The notes under the pieces were generated by a model. The model had not been told where the DNA came from, searched no databases, and saw nothing but the letters and a program-made list of their open reading frames with translations. Position numbers and translations under genes: made by a program. 34,031 nt of DNA, from the NCBI GenBank assembly GCA_029251425.1, contig JAQXDJ010000303.1, positions 1 to 34,031 of the forward strand, in the 5' to 3' direction. This document shows, one piece after another, positions 1 to 8,163 of the stretch. The stretch is from Vicingaceae bacterium (GTDB taxonomy: Bacteria; Bacteroidota; Bacteroidia; Flavobacteriales_E; Vicingaceae). Numbering within the stretch: position 1 is the first letter of the stretch; each line of letters opens with the position of its first letter.

Positions 1-2
1 AA

Positions 3-251
3 ATAGATAATATTATATCTTGCTCTTACAGCAGCGAGGAAATTACGCATGGGCATTTATTAGGAAAAGTAGACTCGAGAGGAAACATACAAATGAGTTA
101 TCATCAAATTAACACCCAAGGAGCATTAATGAATGGTATTTGTAGTTCTAAACCAGAGCTTCTAGATAATGGGAAAATTCGTTTACTAGAAGAATGGCAA
201 TGGACCTCTGGAGATAAATCCAAAGGAAGGTCAATACTTGAAGAGGTTTAA
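3..251 (+). CDS. Small conserved protein of the family often mislabelled 'N-acetylglutamate synthase' (3' part)
   Basis: The reading frame is open from the window edge and ends at TAA 249-251, giving 82 C-terminal residues. The segments HGHLLGKVDSRGNIQMSYHQ and RLLEEWQWTSGDKSKGRS match, from memory, a widespread family of about 110 residues that databases often label n-acetylglutamate synthase. That name is not supported by any acetyltransferase motif here. The repeated G-x-h-x-G-x-V-D pattern suggests a small beta-sheet protein. The N-terminus, about 25-30 residues, lies outside the window. The gene converges on the amidohydrolase at 265, with 13 bp between stops. The role is unknown. Confidence 0.75.
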   Translation: MDNIISCSYSSEEITHGHLLGKVDSRGNIQMSYHQINTQGALMNGICSSKPELLDNGKIRLLEEWQWTSGDKSKGRSILEEV

Positions 252-264
252 TCGGAGATGTCAA

Positions 265-1548
265 TTATTCTTCATACTTCTCACTATACTTTCTAAACAA
301 TTTCTTTTGGTGGTTATCTATATCAATTAAACGTCCTTGTATAAAAGCTGTTTTAATGTTGTTTGTTCGCATGTCTAAGGCATCTCCTTCAGAAATAAAT
401 AGTGTTGCATCCTTTCCAATTTCTAAACTGCCCACTAAATTATCTATACCTAAAATTTTAGCCGTATTTAAGGTAATTAGTTTTAAGGCCTCTTCTTTTT
501 CCATGCCATAAGCAGCAGCGGTTCCCGCATAAAAAGGCAAGTTTCGTGTTTGCATAGCTGCCATATCTCCTGCATTTTCTAAGCAAAACAAAACTCCTGC
601 ATCAAACAGCTTTTTTGGCATTTTGTAAGGTAAATAAACATCTTCTTCTTGGTGTGTAGGTAAACTATGTACTCGCTTTAAAATAACCGACACCTTGTTT
701 TCATTTAACATATCGGTTGCCATCCAAGCATCATAACCTCCAACAATAACGAGTTTTGTAACTTCGTGCTTCTTAGAAAAATTAATCGCTTCTGTTATTT
801 CTTTAATAAAATTTGCATGGATATAAAGTGTTTTTTCTCCATTAAAAACTCCTCTCATTGCCTCAAAACGTAAGTTCTTTTCTTCATGTACTTTCTTTTT
901 AGAATATGCTAGTGCGTTGTTAAAGAAGGTGTTTAAATTAGCTATTGATTTGTCGTAATTTTTATTGGTTTTACCTGTCCACCTGTTGTACATCCCTTCC
1001 CAATTTAAATGTACTCCATCATCTTTTTTAATAATAGCATCTTCCCAATTCCAAGCATCAAAATGAACGATTGAAGAGGTTCCTGATATGGTTCCAGAAC
1101 GCGGAGTAATTTGCCCCAATAAAACACCATTAGAACGAACAGTTGTTGTTATTTTAGATTCGGTATTGTAGGCAATAATTGATCTGACATGTGGTTTAAA
1201 AATTCCATATTCAGCATAATCATGCGTCATTCTAACCGCATCAATTTCTGTTAACCCTAAAGTTGAGTTTGGCGTAATAAACCCTGGATAAATGTGCTGC
1301 GATTCATTTAGTTTAATAACTGTATCAAACTGCTTAAAATCTATTTTAATAGCAGCAGCATTTGCCACCTCAGTTAATTTTCCGTTTTCAAAAGCAATGG
1401 CCGAATTTTTAATGATTTCACCTGTTCCTAAATGAGCAATTCCATTTAGCAATAAAATTTTACTTGCTTGTTTTGGTCCTGGAGTTTCAATTTGGGCCGT
1501 TGAACTCAAAAAGGTTCCTATAAATAATAATACGAGTATGTTTTTCAT
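265..1548 (-). CDS. Secreted amidohydrolase-family protein, apparently lacking the metal-binding HxH
   Basis: This 427-residue protein has a signal peptide (MKNILVLLFIGTFLSSTAQ) and the amidohydrolase layout. An N-terminal beta-sandwich strand (NGIAHLGTGEIIKNSAIAFENGK) precedes the barrel, and the end has the usual ITLNTAKILGIDNLVGSLEIGKDATLFI segment. In active imidazolonepropionase-like enzymes the first barrel strand reads PG-(L/F)-I-D-x-H-x-H; here it is PGFITPNSTLG, so both histidines are absent. IHANF may keep one later histidine. ATG 1548 is chosen because the only upstream in-frame start is TTG 1572 and the signal peptide begins at 1548. It lies 27 bp downstream of the two-domain paralogue and is probably co-transcribed with it. 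The family assignment is firm; catalytic activity is doubtful. Confidence 0.85.
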   Translation of the reverse strand: MKNILVLLFIGTFLSSTAQIETPGPKQASKILLLNGIAHLGTGEIIKNSAIAFENGKLTEVANAAAIKIDFKQFDTVIKLNESQHIYPGFITPNSTLGLTEIDAVRMTHDYAEYGIFKPHVRSIIAYNTESKITTTVRSNGVLLGQITPRSGTISGTSSIVHFDAWNWEDAIIKKDDGVHLNWEGMYNRWTGKTNKNYDKSIANLNTFFNNALAYSKKKVHEEKNLRFEAMRGVFNGEKTLYIHANFIKEITEAINFSKKHEVTKLVIVGGYDAWMATDMLNENKVSVILKRVHSLPTHQEEDVYLPYKMPKKLFDAGVLFCLENAGDMAAMQTRNLPFYAGTAAAYGMEKEEALKLITLNTAKILGIDNLVGSLEIGKDATLFISEGDALDMRTNNIKTAFIQGRLIDIDNHQKKLFRKYSEKYEE

Positions 1549-1575
1549 CTTTTTTCTTTTTCTAATTGCCAAAAA

Positions 1576-4500
1576 TTATTCTCCAACAGTATCACAGTGA
1601 TAATGCTTTGGTTTTTTACTCATTGCCTTTTGTGTTTTTGCTCCTCCATTTTTAGCAACAATCATTTTTTCTATTATTCGAGCTTTTTCCTCTTGGTTTG
1701 CTTTTTGGTTTTCAGCATCTTTTTCAATATCAAAATAAACTGCCCCATCAATTATCGTTTTTTCAACCTTAGCATAAATAGAAAGCGGGTTATCCGACCA
1801 CAACACTACATCAGCATCTTTTCCAATTTTAATACTCCCTAATTTATTGTCTAAATGCAATAATTTTGCAGGGTTAAGTGTAACAAATTTCCAAGCTTCC
1901 TCTTCACTAACTCCACCATATTTTACCGCTTTAGCAGCTTCTTGGTTTAGTCTTCTTCCCATTTCTGCATCATCAGAATTAAAAGCTACTGTAATTCCTT
2001 GGTTGTGCATTATTGCTCCATTGTAAGGAATAGCATCATTCACCTCAAATTTATAAGCCCACCAATCAGAAAAAGTAGATCCACCAACACCATGTTCCTT
2101 CATCTTATCAGCCACTTTATACCCTTCTAAAATATGGGTAAAAGTATTTACCATAAACCCCATAGAATCTGCAACGTGCATTAACATGTTAATCTCTCCT
2201 TGCTGGTATGAGTGACAAGAAATAAAACGTTCGCTATTCATAATTTCATTCAACGTTTCTAACTCTAAATCTCTTCTTGGAGCAACCGCTGTAGCTTTTT
2301 TCTTTTTAGGAGTAGCAGCAAAATTATCCCAAGCATTCTTGTACTCTCTAGCTCTTATAAAAGCATCATAATACACTTGTTCAACACCCATTCTTGTTTG
2401 TGGGAACCTGCTTCTTCCTCCTGCACGTTTAACATTTTCTCCTAAAGCAAACTTTATAAACCCTGGAGTATTTTTTATTTGCATAGAGTCTGGGCTGCTT
2501 CCCCACTTTAGCTTAATTATTGCCGATTGCCCTCCAACTGGATTACAAGATCCGTGTAATAATTGGGACGTGGTAACACCTCCTGCCAATTGACGATAAA
2601 TGTTAATGTCATCTGAATTAACAACATCTGCAATACTCACCTCAGCAGTAACAGATTGTGTACATTCATTTACTCCACGACTAATCGCGATGTGAGAGTG
2701 TTCATCAATAATTCCAGTTGTTAAATGCTTACCTGTTCCATCTACAACAATCGCTTCTGGGATCTCTAAATTATTCCCAATCGCTTCTATTATCCCATTT
2801 TTAAGTAAAACATCTGTATTTTTCAATATTCCTTCTACTTCGTTTGTCCAAACGGTTGCTCCTTTTATTAAAATTGTTTCGGCCTTTGGTAATGAATCAA
2901 ATCCGTAAGCCATGTTTGGGTATTGAATTCGAGGAATAAATAAAGAATCTTGTTCTTCTTTAGCTTCATCCTTTTTCTCTTTTTTCTTGTCTGATTTCGC
3001 TTTTATTGCTGTCCATTTAATCCAATCTCCATTAGATAATTGTCCATTTCCATCCCAAATACCAGTATTACTAGATACTGTTCCGCTTAATCGAATATTC
3101 CCTTTCTGAAAGTCATCATTTGGATTAAAACTCAACGAAATAGTATTTCCTTTGGCAACAACAGTTACCTTAACTTTAGAGGTATCTGCTTTGCCATCTT
3201 TAGTTCCTATAATTTTAATACTTCCTTTTAATTTTGAAGGTTCGCCAGTTACTTTTACTTCATAAATTTTAGCTCCTAAATTAACATCGTAATTACCTCT
3301 AACATCTAAAACATTGTAATCAGCAATAACATGTTTTTTACCCTTTATCCAGTTCTCATAAATAATAGTTTTCTCTGCAAATAAGTTTTCTGATGTAACA
3401 ATAAAATTAGCCAGTTTTCCTTTTTCTAAACTTCCTATTCTATCATATTCATTTAACAAATTTGCTGGAGAATACGTTAAAGCCTTTAATGCGTTTTCTT
3501 CAGAAATTCCTGATTTAATAGCTCTCCTTAAATTTTTAAAGAACACTTTTTTATCTTTTAAATCTGAGGTGGTAATAGAAAAATCAATTTCATTTTTTGC
3601 AAGTATTCCTAAATTATATGGAGCTAATTCCCAATTTTTAACATCAGAGTAATTTACTTTTAAAGCACTGTAAGCATCAGTTACATCATAAACTTCAGGA
3701 AAATTTAACGGTACAATTAATTTTCCTTCTGTTGCTTTAATTTCTTCAATTCTTTGATACTCATCTCCCCTTCCTTTAAAAACATATTGTAGCTCAAACT
3801 CATCACCAACCTTATCTGCTCTTAAAATGCTCAACTTATCGTTCGCTTCAAATATTTGAAGCATCTCTTTGTTTTTTGTAACAGCATCTAACGAAATATT
3901 AAATTCATCAGCATTTTCATTTTTCGAGAGCCAATCAGCATCATAATATGTTTGTCTAAGTAAGGCAATCATCCCCATTAAAGAACCTGGATAGCCTTGT
4001 GTTGAAGTTCCTTTGTTAAAGGATAAATGATTCGCAATGTTATTATTTAACATTACAGCATTTGCCTTATCGTTAGCTAAAGTTACCAAAGCCGAAGTTC
4101 CTCGCATTATTCCATCTTGTTGATGTGTCAATACAACACCGAATCCTAACTTTCTTAACTCTTCCGCTTTTTTAGGATTTACTTTAAACAGTTTTCCTGA
4201 TTCTACTTCTGCTTTTATTGCTTCATTCCAACCTAAAGCACCTCTTTGTTTTTGTTTTGAATGATTAACATGCCCTCCAGATTTATTTACTTTAGGTAAA
4301 GCAAGGCCATAATCCGAATATACATCGATTAACGAAGGATAAATATGCTTGCCATCTAAATCATATACAACAACATTATCCGGAAGACTTACATTTTTAG
4401 CGGCAGCCACCACTTTTCCGTCCTGGATTAGTAATGTTCCCTTCTCTATTGTTGTTTGATAATCAACATGAATTGTTGCATTTTTAAACGCATAATAATT

Positions 4501-4596
4501 ATGATTGGTGTTATGAGCTCCGTTTACATTAAACGTTTCTTGAGCCATTGATAGATATGAGCTCAACACAAATATGAAAAGAAATATTTTTCTCAT
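1576..4596 (-). CDS. Secreted tandem amidohydrolase (two amidohydrolase domains fused)
   Basis: This 1006-residue protein starts with a signal peptide (MRKIFLFIFVLSSYLSMAQ). The first half, about residues 25-430, is amidohydrolase-like but reads IYPSLIDVYSDYG where HxH is expected, so it looks metal-free. A linker domain at about 430-560 includes a beta-rich stretch and a lysine/glutamate-rich segment. The second half, about 570-1000, is a complete amidohydrolase: GIIDEHSHIA gives HxH, CHSY and THILEGY supply later histidines, and NSDDAEMGRR the last-strand aspartate. It is imidazolonepropionase/prolidase-like, so hydrolysis of a cyclic amide or peptide in the periplasm is plausible, but the substrate cannot be read from sequence. 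It is first in an operon with the single-domain paralogue. Confidence 0.85.
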   Translation of the reverse strand: MRKIFLFIFVLSSYLSMAQETFNVNGAHNTNHNYYAFKNATIHVDYQTTIEKGTLLIQDGKVVAAAKNVSLPDNVVVYDLDGKHIYPSLIDVYSDYGLALPKVNKSGGHVNHSKQKQRGALGWNEAIKAEVESGKLFKVNPKKAEELRKLGFGVVLTHQQDGIMRGTSALVTLANDKANAVMLNNNIANHLSFNKGTSTQGYPGSLMGMIALLRQTYYDADWLSKNENADEFNISLDAVTKNKEMLQIFEANDKLSILRADKVGDEFELQYVFKGRGDEYQRIEEIKATEGKLIVPLNFPEVYDVTDAYSALKVNYSDVKNWELAPYNLGILAKNEIDFSITTSDLKDKKVFFKNLRRAIKSGISEENALKALTYSPANLLNEYDRIGSLEKGKLANFIVTSENLFAEKTIIYENWIKGKKHVIADYNVLDVRGNYDVNLGAKIYEVKVTGEPSKLKGSIKIIGTKDGKADTSKVKVTVVAKGNTISLSFNPNDDFQKGNIRLSGTVSSNTGIWDGNGQLSNGDWIKWTAIKAKSDKKKEKKDEAKEEQDSLFIPRIQYPNMAYGFDSLPKAETILIKGATVWTNEVEGILKNTDVLLKNGIIEAIGNNLEIPEAIVVDGTGKHLTTGIIDEHSHIAISRGVNECTQSVTAEVSIADVVNSDDINIYRQLAGGVTTSQLLHGSCNPVGGQSAIIKLKWGSSPDSMQIKNTPGFIKFALGENVKRAGGRSRFPQTRMGVEQVYYDAFIRAREYKNAWDNFAATPKKKKATAVAPRRDLELETLNEIMNSERFISCHSYQQGEINMLMHVADSMGFMVNTFTHILEGYKVADKMKEHGVGGSTFSDWWAYKFEVNDAIPYNGAIMHNQGITVAFNSDDAEMGRRLNQEAAKAVKYGGVSEEEAWKFVTLNPAKLLHLDNKLGSIKIGKDADVVLWSDNPLSIYAKVEKTIIDGAVYFDIEKDAENQKANQEEKARIIEKMIVAKNGGAKTQKAMSKKPKHYHCDTVGE

Positions 4597-4621
4597 GAAA
4601 ATAATTTTAAATCGATGTTCT

Positions 4622-4629
4622 CAAAAATA
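4622..4629 (-). promoter_or_regulatory. -7 promoter element (TATTTTTG) for the amidohydrolase operon
   Basis: Read on the minus strand this is TATTTTTG, an exact match to the Bacteroidota -7 consensus TAnnTTTG. It lies 25 bp before ATG 4596, predicting a leader of about 20 nt. No clear TTG -33 element was seen. Confidence 0.45.
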
Positions 4630-4713
4630 ATATTTTAAACTGAAAACGATTGTTAGAAAATGATGAATGGTAAGATAAATTCAAATTAGTTTAAATAAGA
4701 ACGAGTTTCTAAT

Positions 4714-4721
4714 TAAGTTTG
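4714..4721 (+). promoter_or_regulatory. -7 promoter element (TAAGTTTG) for the 4747 gene and the hflX group
   Basis: TAAGTTTG fits TAnnTTTG and sits 25 bp before ATG 4747. No convincing -33 TTG was found at the usual distance. It would drive the small membrane protein gene and probably hflX, which follows 12 bp after its stop. Confidence 0.45.
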
Positions 4722-4746
4722 CCTAACAGAACTTAAAACTTTCAAA

Positions 4747-5184
4747 ATGGGAACAGGATTATTACACACACATTCATTATTTAGATGGCTAGCAGCTGTT
4801 TTTTTACTTATTGCTATAATTAAATCATTAAGTGGTTGGTTAGGCAAAAAAGAGTACAACAAGTCTGACAATTTAGTAGCAATACTATTAATCAGTTTCA
4901 CTCACATTCAGTTTTTATTGGGGCTAGGACTTTATTTTATGAATGGATGGTTTAAGCAAATGTCTAACATGGGGGAATCTACTATTCGTTTTTGGGCAAT
5001 GGAACATGGGTTAATGATGTTGATTGCTATTGTATTAATTACATTAGGAAGAGTAAAATCAAAAAAAGCCGCTACAGATGAATTGAAACATAAAAAAGGA
5101 GCTATTTTTTACATTATAGCATTTGTTTTAATTCTTTGGGCTGGAATAATCAAACCACTTGCTTTAAGTAGAGGTTGGTTTTAA
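4747..5184 (+). CDS. Small four-helix membrane protein (annotated 'cytochrome B' in Bacteroidota)
   Basis: This 145-residue protein has four predicted membrane helices: about residues 10-30, 42-66, 80-98 and 118-140. Histidines are placed at or near helix ends (LLHTHSLFRW, THIQFLLG, MEHGLMM), which could bind haem and probably explains the 'cytochrome B' label given to relatives in Flavobacteria. I recognise the family (GLLHxHSxxRW ... SGWLGKKE ... RFWAxEHxLMM ... LGRxKSKKA) but know of no tested function. Only 12 bp separate it from hflX. Confidence 0.75.
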   Translation: MGTGLLHTHSLFRWLAAVFLLIAIIKSLSGWLGKKEYNKSDNLVAILLISFTHIQFLLGLGLYFMNGWFKQMSNMGESTIRFWAMEHGLMMLIAIVLITLGRVKSKKAATDELKHKKGAIFYIIAFVLILWAGIIKPLALSRGWF

Positions 5185-5196
5185 GATTAAAATAAT

Positions 5197-6396
5197 TTGG
5201 GAAACAAAGGGCATAAAACTTCTGAACAAAAACACGAAACTGCTGTTTTAGTAGGCGTTTCTGTTAGAGGGCAAAAAGATAGTACAACTAAAGAGTACTT
5301 AGACGAATTAGCATTTTTAGCTAAAACTGCAGGTGTAGAAACATTAAAACGATTTACTCAAAAATTAGACAAGCCACATCCTAAAACCTTTATTGGAAAA
5401 GGAAAAATGGAAGATGTTCAAGCTTATGTCAAAGAACATTGCGTAGATATTGTCATTTTTGATGATGAATTAACACCTTCTCAACTAAGAAACATTGAAC
5501 GTATTTTAGAAGTTAAAATTCTAGATAGAAGTAATCTAATTTTAGACATATTTGCTACTAGAGCGCAAACAGCTCATGCACGAGCTCAAGTAGAACTAGC
5601 TCAATGCCAGTATATGTTGCCTCGTTTAACACGATTATGGACTCACCTGGATAGACAAAAAGGTGGTGGTGCAGGAATGCGTGGTCCAGGAGAAACCCAA
5701 ATAGAAACAGATAAGCGAATTATTACTCAAAAAATTACGCTACTAAAAGAGAAACTAAAGCAAATAGACAAACAAAAATCTACACAACGAAAGCAACGTA
5801 TGCAAATGGTTAGAGTTGCTTTAGTAGGATATACCAATGTTGGTAAATCTACTATAATGAATATGTTGAGCAAATCGGAAGTATTTGCCGAAAACAAACT
5901 ATTTGCTACGCTTGATACAACCATTAGAAAAGTAGTCATTCAAAACTTACCCTTCTTATTAACCGATACTGTTGGGTTTATTAGAAAACTACCTCATCAC
6001 TTGGTAGAATCTTTCAAATCAACTTTAGATGAAGTTAGAGATGCTGATGTTTTAGTGCATGTGGTTGATGTTTCGCACCCAAATTTTGAAGACCATGTGG
6101 CAGTTGTAAATGAAACTTTAAAAGACATTGGAGGTTTGGATAAGCCCACAATTGTTGTTTTTAATAAAGTTGATGCCTTTACTTATGTTAAAAAAGATGA
6201 AGATGATTTACTTCCTAAAACACGAGAAAATTATTCTTTAGAAGAACTCAAAAAGATGTGGATGTCTAATGTTGATCATCCTACAGTTTACATTTCGGCA
6301 GTTAAAAAAATAAATACTGATGAGTTGAAAGATGTAATGTATGAGCATATTAAAAGCACTCATTTAGACATTTACCCACACCAATTATTATATTAA
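5197..6396 (+). CDS. hflX: Ribosome-associated GTPase HflX
   Basis: This 399-residue protein has the HflX N-terminal domain (KTFIGKGKMEDV, then FDDELTPSQLRNIE), the glycine-rich linker GGGAGMRGPGETQIETDKR at about residue 155, and a TRAFAC GTPase domain. The G1 motif is GYTNVGKST (about 211-219), G3 is DTVGF and G4 is NKVD. HflX binds the 50S subunit and splits stalled or idle ribosomes, often under heat stress. The start must be TTG 5197: an in-frame stop lies at 5188-5190 and the next methionine is past conserved sequence. It is followed 12 bp later by rbfA, another ribosome factor. Confidence 0.95.
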   Translation: MGNKGHKTSEQKHETAVLVGVSVRGQKDSTTKEYLDELAFLAKTAGVETLKRFTQKLDKPHPKTFIGKGKMEDVQAYVKEHCVDIVIFDDELTPSQLRNIERILEVKILDRSNLILDIFATRAQTAHARAQVELAQCQYMLPRLTRLWTHLDRQKGGGAGMRGPGETQIETDKRIITQKITLLKEKLKQIDKQKSTQRKQRMQMVRVALVGYTNVGKSTIMNMLSKSEVFAENKLFATLDTTIRKVVIQNLPFLLTDTVGFIRKLPHHLVESFKSTLDEVRDADVLVHVVDVSHPNFEDHVAVVNETLKDIGGLDKPTIVVFNKVDAFTYVKKDEDDLLPKTRENYSLEELKKMWMSNVDHPTVYISAVKKINTDELKDVMYEHIKSTHLDIYPHQLLY

Positions 6397-6404
6397 TACC
6401 TTTG
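6397..6404 (+). promoter_or_regulatory. -7 promoter element (TACCTTTG), leaderless geometry, before rbfA
   Basis: TACCTTTG matches TAnnTTTG exactly and ends 4 bp before ATG 6409. If transcription starts about 7 nt from the centre of the element, the mRNA would begin within 1-2 nt of the start codon. It starts directly after the hflX stop codon. Confidence 0.5.
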
Positions 6405-6408
6405 CGCT

Positions 6409-6747
6409 ATGAGTTCAATACGTCAACAAAAAGTAGAAAGATTATTGCAAAAGGAAATTAGCACAATTTTTCAATTAAATTATGGTGATTGGTTTCCCAA
6501 TACAATGGTTACAGTAACTGTTGTGAGGGTTTCTCCAGACTTCAGTTTTGCAAGAGTTTACTTAAGTGTTTTTGGTAAAATGGAACCAAAAGAATGTGTT
6601 GATTTAATCAACCAACATTCAAGCTTGGTTAGAGGAGAGCTTGGGCGAAGAATTGGTAAGCAACTAAGAATAACTCCTGATGTTGCTTTTTACATTGACG
6701 ATTCTTTAGATTATGCCGAAGAAATTGACAAACTGTTAAAAGAATAA
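6409..6747 (+). CDS. rbfA: Ribosome-binding factor A
   Basis: At 112 residues this is the usual length for RbfA. It opens with the typical RQQKVERLLQKEISTIFQ helix, followed by the KH-type core (VTVTVVRVSPDFSFARVYLSVFG) and RGELGRRIGKQLRITPDVAFYIDDSLDYAEEIDKLL, where the RIGKQLRxxPxhxFxxDxS stretch is diagnostic. RbfA binds helix 1 of 16S rRNA during late 30S assembly. It sits between hflX and a lipoprotein-release permease, and may also have its own promoter (see the -7 element just upstream). Confidence 0.95.
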   Translation: MSSIRQQKVERLLQKEISTIFQLNYGDWFPNTMVTVTVVRVSPDFSFARVYLSVFGKMEPKECVDLINQHSSLVRGELGRRIGKQLRITPDVAFYIDDSLDYAEEIDKLLKE

Positions 6748-6749
6748 CA

Positions 6750-7955
6750 ATCAACTTTCCTTTCTATATCGCCAAACGTTATTTGATTTCTAAGAAATCA
6801 CACAATGTTATTAATATAATTTCTTGGATTTCGGTAACAGGTATTGCTGTTGGAACAATGGCTTTAATTATTGTTTTGTCTGCATTTAATGGATTAGAAA
6901 CATTGGTTGAAGATCTTTACGCTTCTTTTGATCCTGATTTAAAAATAACTGTTGTAGAAGGCAAAACATTTAACTCCGCAGACTTTCCGAAAGACAAAAT
7001 TTTAGCCTTAGATGCTGTTGAGTTTTATAATGCAGCACTAGAAGAAGTTACCCTTGTAAAGTACAACGACAAACAAACTGTAGCCACCATTAAAGGTGTA
7101 GAGAATAGTTTTTACCAAATGAGCGGTCTCGATTCTTTAATGATTGAGGGTTCGATTAATAACAACCCAGAAAACAAAAACAATGTTATTTTAGGTTGGG
7201 GAATAGCCAACCAATTAGGTCTTTATATTTCCGATTATTCTTTTCCAATAGGATTAATTGTTCCTAAAAAAGGAACTAAAAAGGGCTTTACTCCAGGGTC
7301 TGAATTTAATAGAAAAACGGCCGATGCTTCTGGTGTTTTTTCGGTAAACCCTGATTTTGACACTAAATATGTGCTAGGAAATTTAGAGTTTGTTCAAAGT
7401 TTATTGCAACAGAAAAATAGATTGTCTTCAGTAGAAATAGGCGTAAAGAAAAATGCTGATTGGATTGGTGTAAAAAATGAACTACAAAAAATTGTGGGTA
7501 ATAAATACAAAGTACAAACGCGCTACGAATTAAACGAATTGGTGTTTAAAACCAATAAAACCGAAAAATGGATTACCTTTTTAATATTGGCTTTTATTTT
7601 AGTAATTGCTTCTTTTAACATCATTGGTTCACTAACCATGTTAATTATCGACAAGCAAAAAGATGTTTGGATCCTTAAAACTATGGGGGCAAACAATGGT
7701 GTTATTCGTAAAATTTTCTTTGCCGAAGGAATGCTTATTAATTTATTAGGCGCAGTTTCAGGAATGGTAATTGGTGCATTTATTTGTTGGGTGCAAATAC
7801 AGTTTGGGTTATTGCGCTTAAACGGTGGTGTAGTAGAGTTTTATCCTATAGAACTCAATATTCTCGATTTTGTAAATGTCTCTATTATTGTAATAATTAT
7901 TGGTTTGATTGCTTCTTGGTACCCAGTACAAGTTCTAACTAAAAAGTACCTGTAA
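6750..7955 (+). CDS. LolC/LolE-type ABC transporter permease (non-AUG start)
   Basis: This has the FtsX/MacB-like permease layout: an amphipathic N-terminus (NFPFYIAKRYLISKKSH), one membrane helix (about residues 22-45), a large periplasmic domain, then three C-terminal helices. The last of these reads FVNVSIIVIIIGLIASWYPVQVL. LolC/E proteins pull lipoproteins out of the inner membrane for transfer to LolA. TTG 6783 is the first conventional start, but it would cut off FPFYIAKRY, which homologues keep. The frame is open back to 6729 and contains no ATG, GTG or TTG before 6783. ATC 6750 aligns with the family start (M-N-F/L-P-F) and ATA 6744 overlaps the rbfA stop. I chose 6750; the exact start is uncertain. 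Confidence 0.8.
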   Translation: MNFPFYIAKRYLISKKSHNVINIISWISVTGIAVGTMALIIVLSAFNGLETLVEDLYASFDPDLKITVVEGKTFNSADFPKDKILALDAVEFYNAALEEVTLVKYNDKQTVATIKGVENSFYQMSGLDSLMIEGSINNNPENKNNVILGWGIANQLGLYISDYSFPIGLIVPKKGTKKGFTPGSEFNRKTADASGVFSVNPDFDTKYVLGNLEFVQSLLQQKNRLSSVEIGVKKNADWIGVKNELQKIVGNKYKVQTRYELNELVFKTNKTEKWITFLILAFILVIASFNIIGSLTMLIIDKQKDVWILKTMGANNGVIRKIFFAEGMLINLLGAVSGMVIGAFICWVQIQFGLLRLNGGVVEFYPIELNILDFVNVSIIVIIIGLIASWYPVQVLTKKYL

Positions 7956-7958
7956 CAG

Positions 7959-8163
7959 CTAATCCGTTTCTAACTCCCATTCAGCAGCATTATAATTTAT
8001 AGCTTTCTCTCGTTTTGGTGCTTTCGTAGTTCTGTAGAAAATATAGAAAAAACTTAGAAGGGATTAAACTAACAAAAACAAATGGTGTGAAGGAATAACG
8101 AAGTTGTTCTTTAGGGTTATAAACATAAGTAAGAGATCTTATTAAAAACCTATACTTATACGT
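7959..8163 (-). pseudogene. Decayed 3' fragment of an unidentified gene
   Basis: Read on the minus strand, one frame gives RSLTYVYNPKEQLRYSFTPF followed by VFVSLIPSKFF, and a second frame continues as YIFYRTTKAPKREKAINYNA, then AEWELETD and a stop at 7959. The two join if one base is lost or gained in the six-base homopolymer near 8047-8052. The first frame has no start codon before running into the T9SS gene that ends at 8142. The fragment looks like the membrane-and-tail end of a longer protein cut off at its 5' side. I do not recognise the family. Confidence 0.45.

Noticed and set aside
4713-4901. 62-codon minus-strand frame over the start of the small membrane protein gene
   Set aside because: Its reading opposes a recognisable family member and has no homologue-like features.
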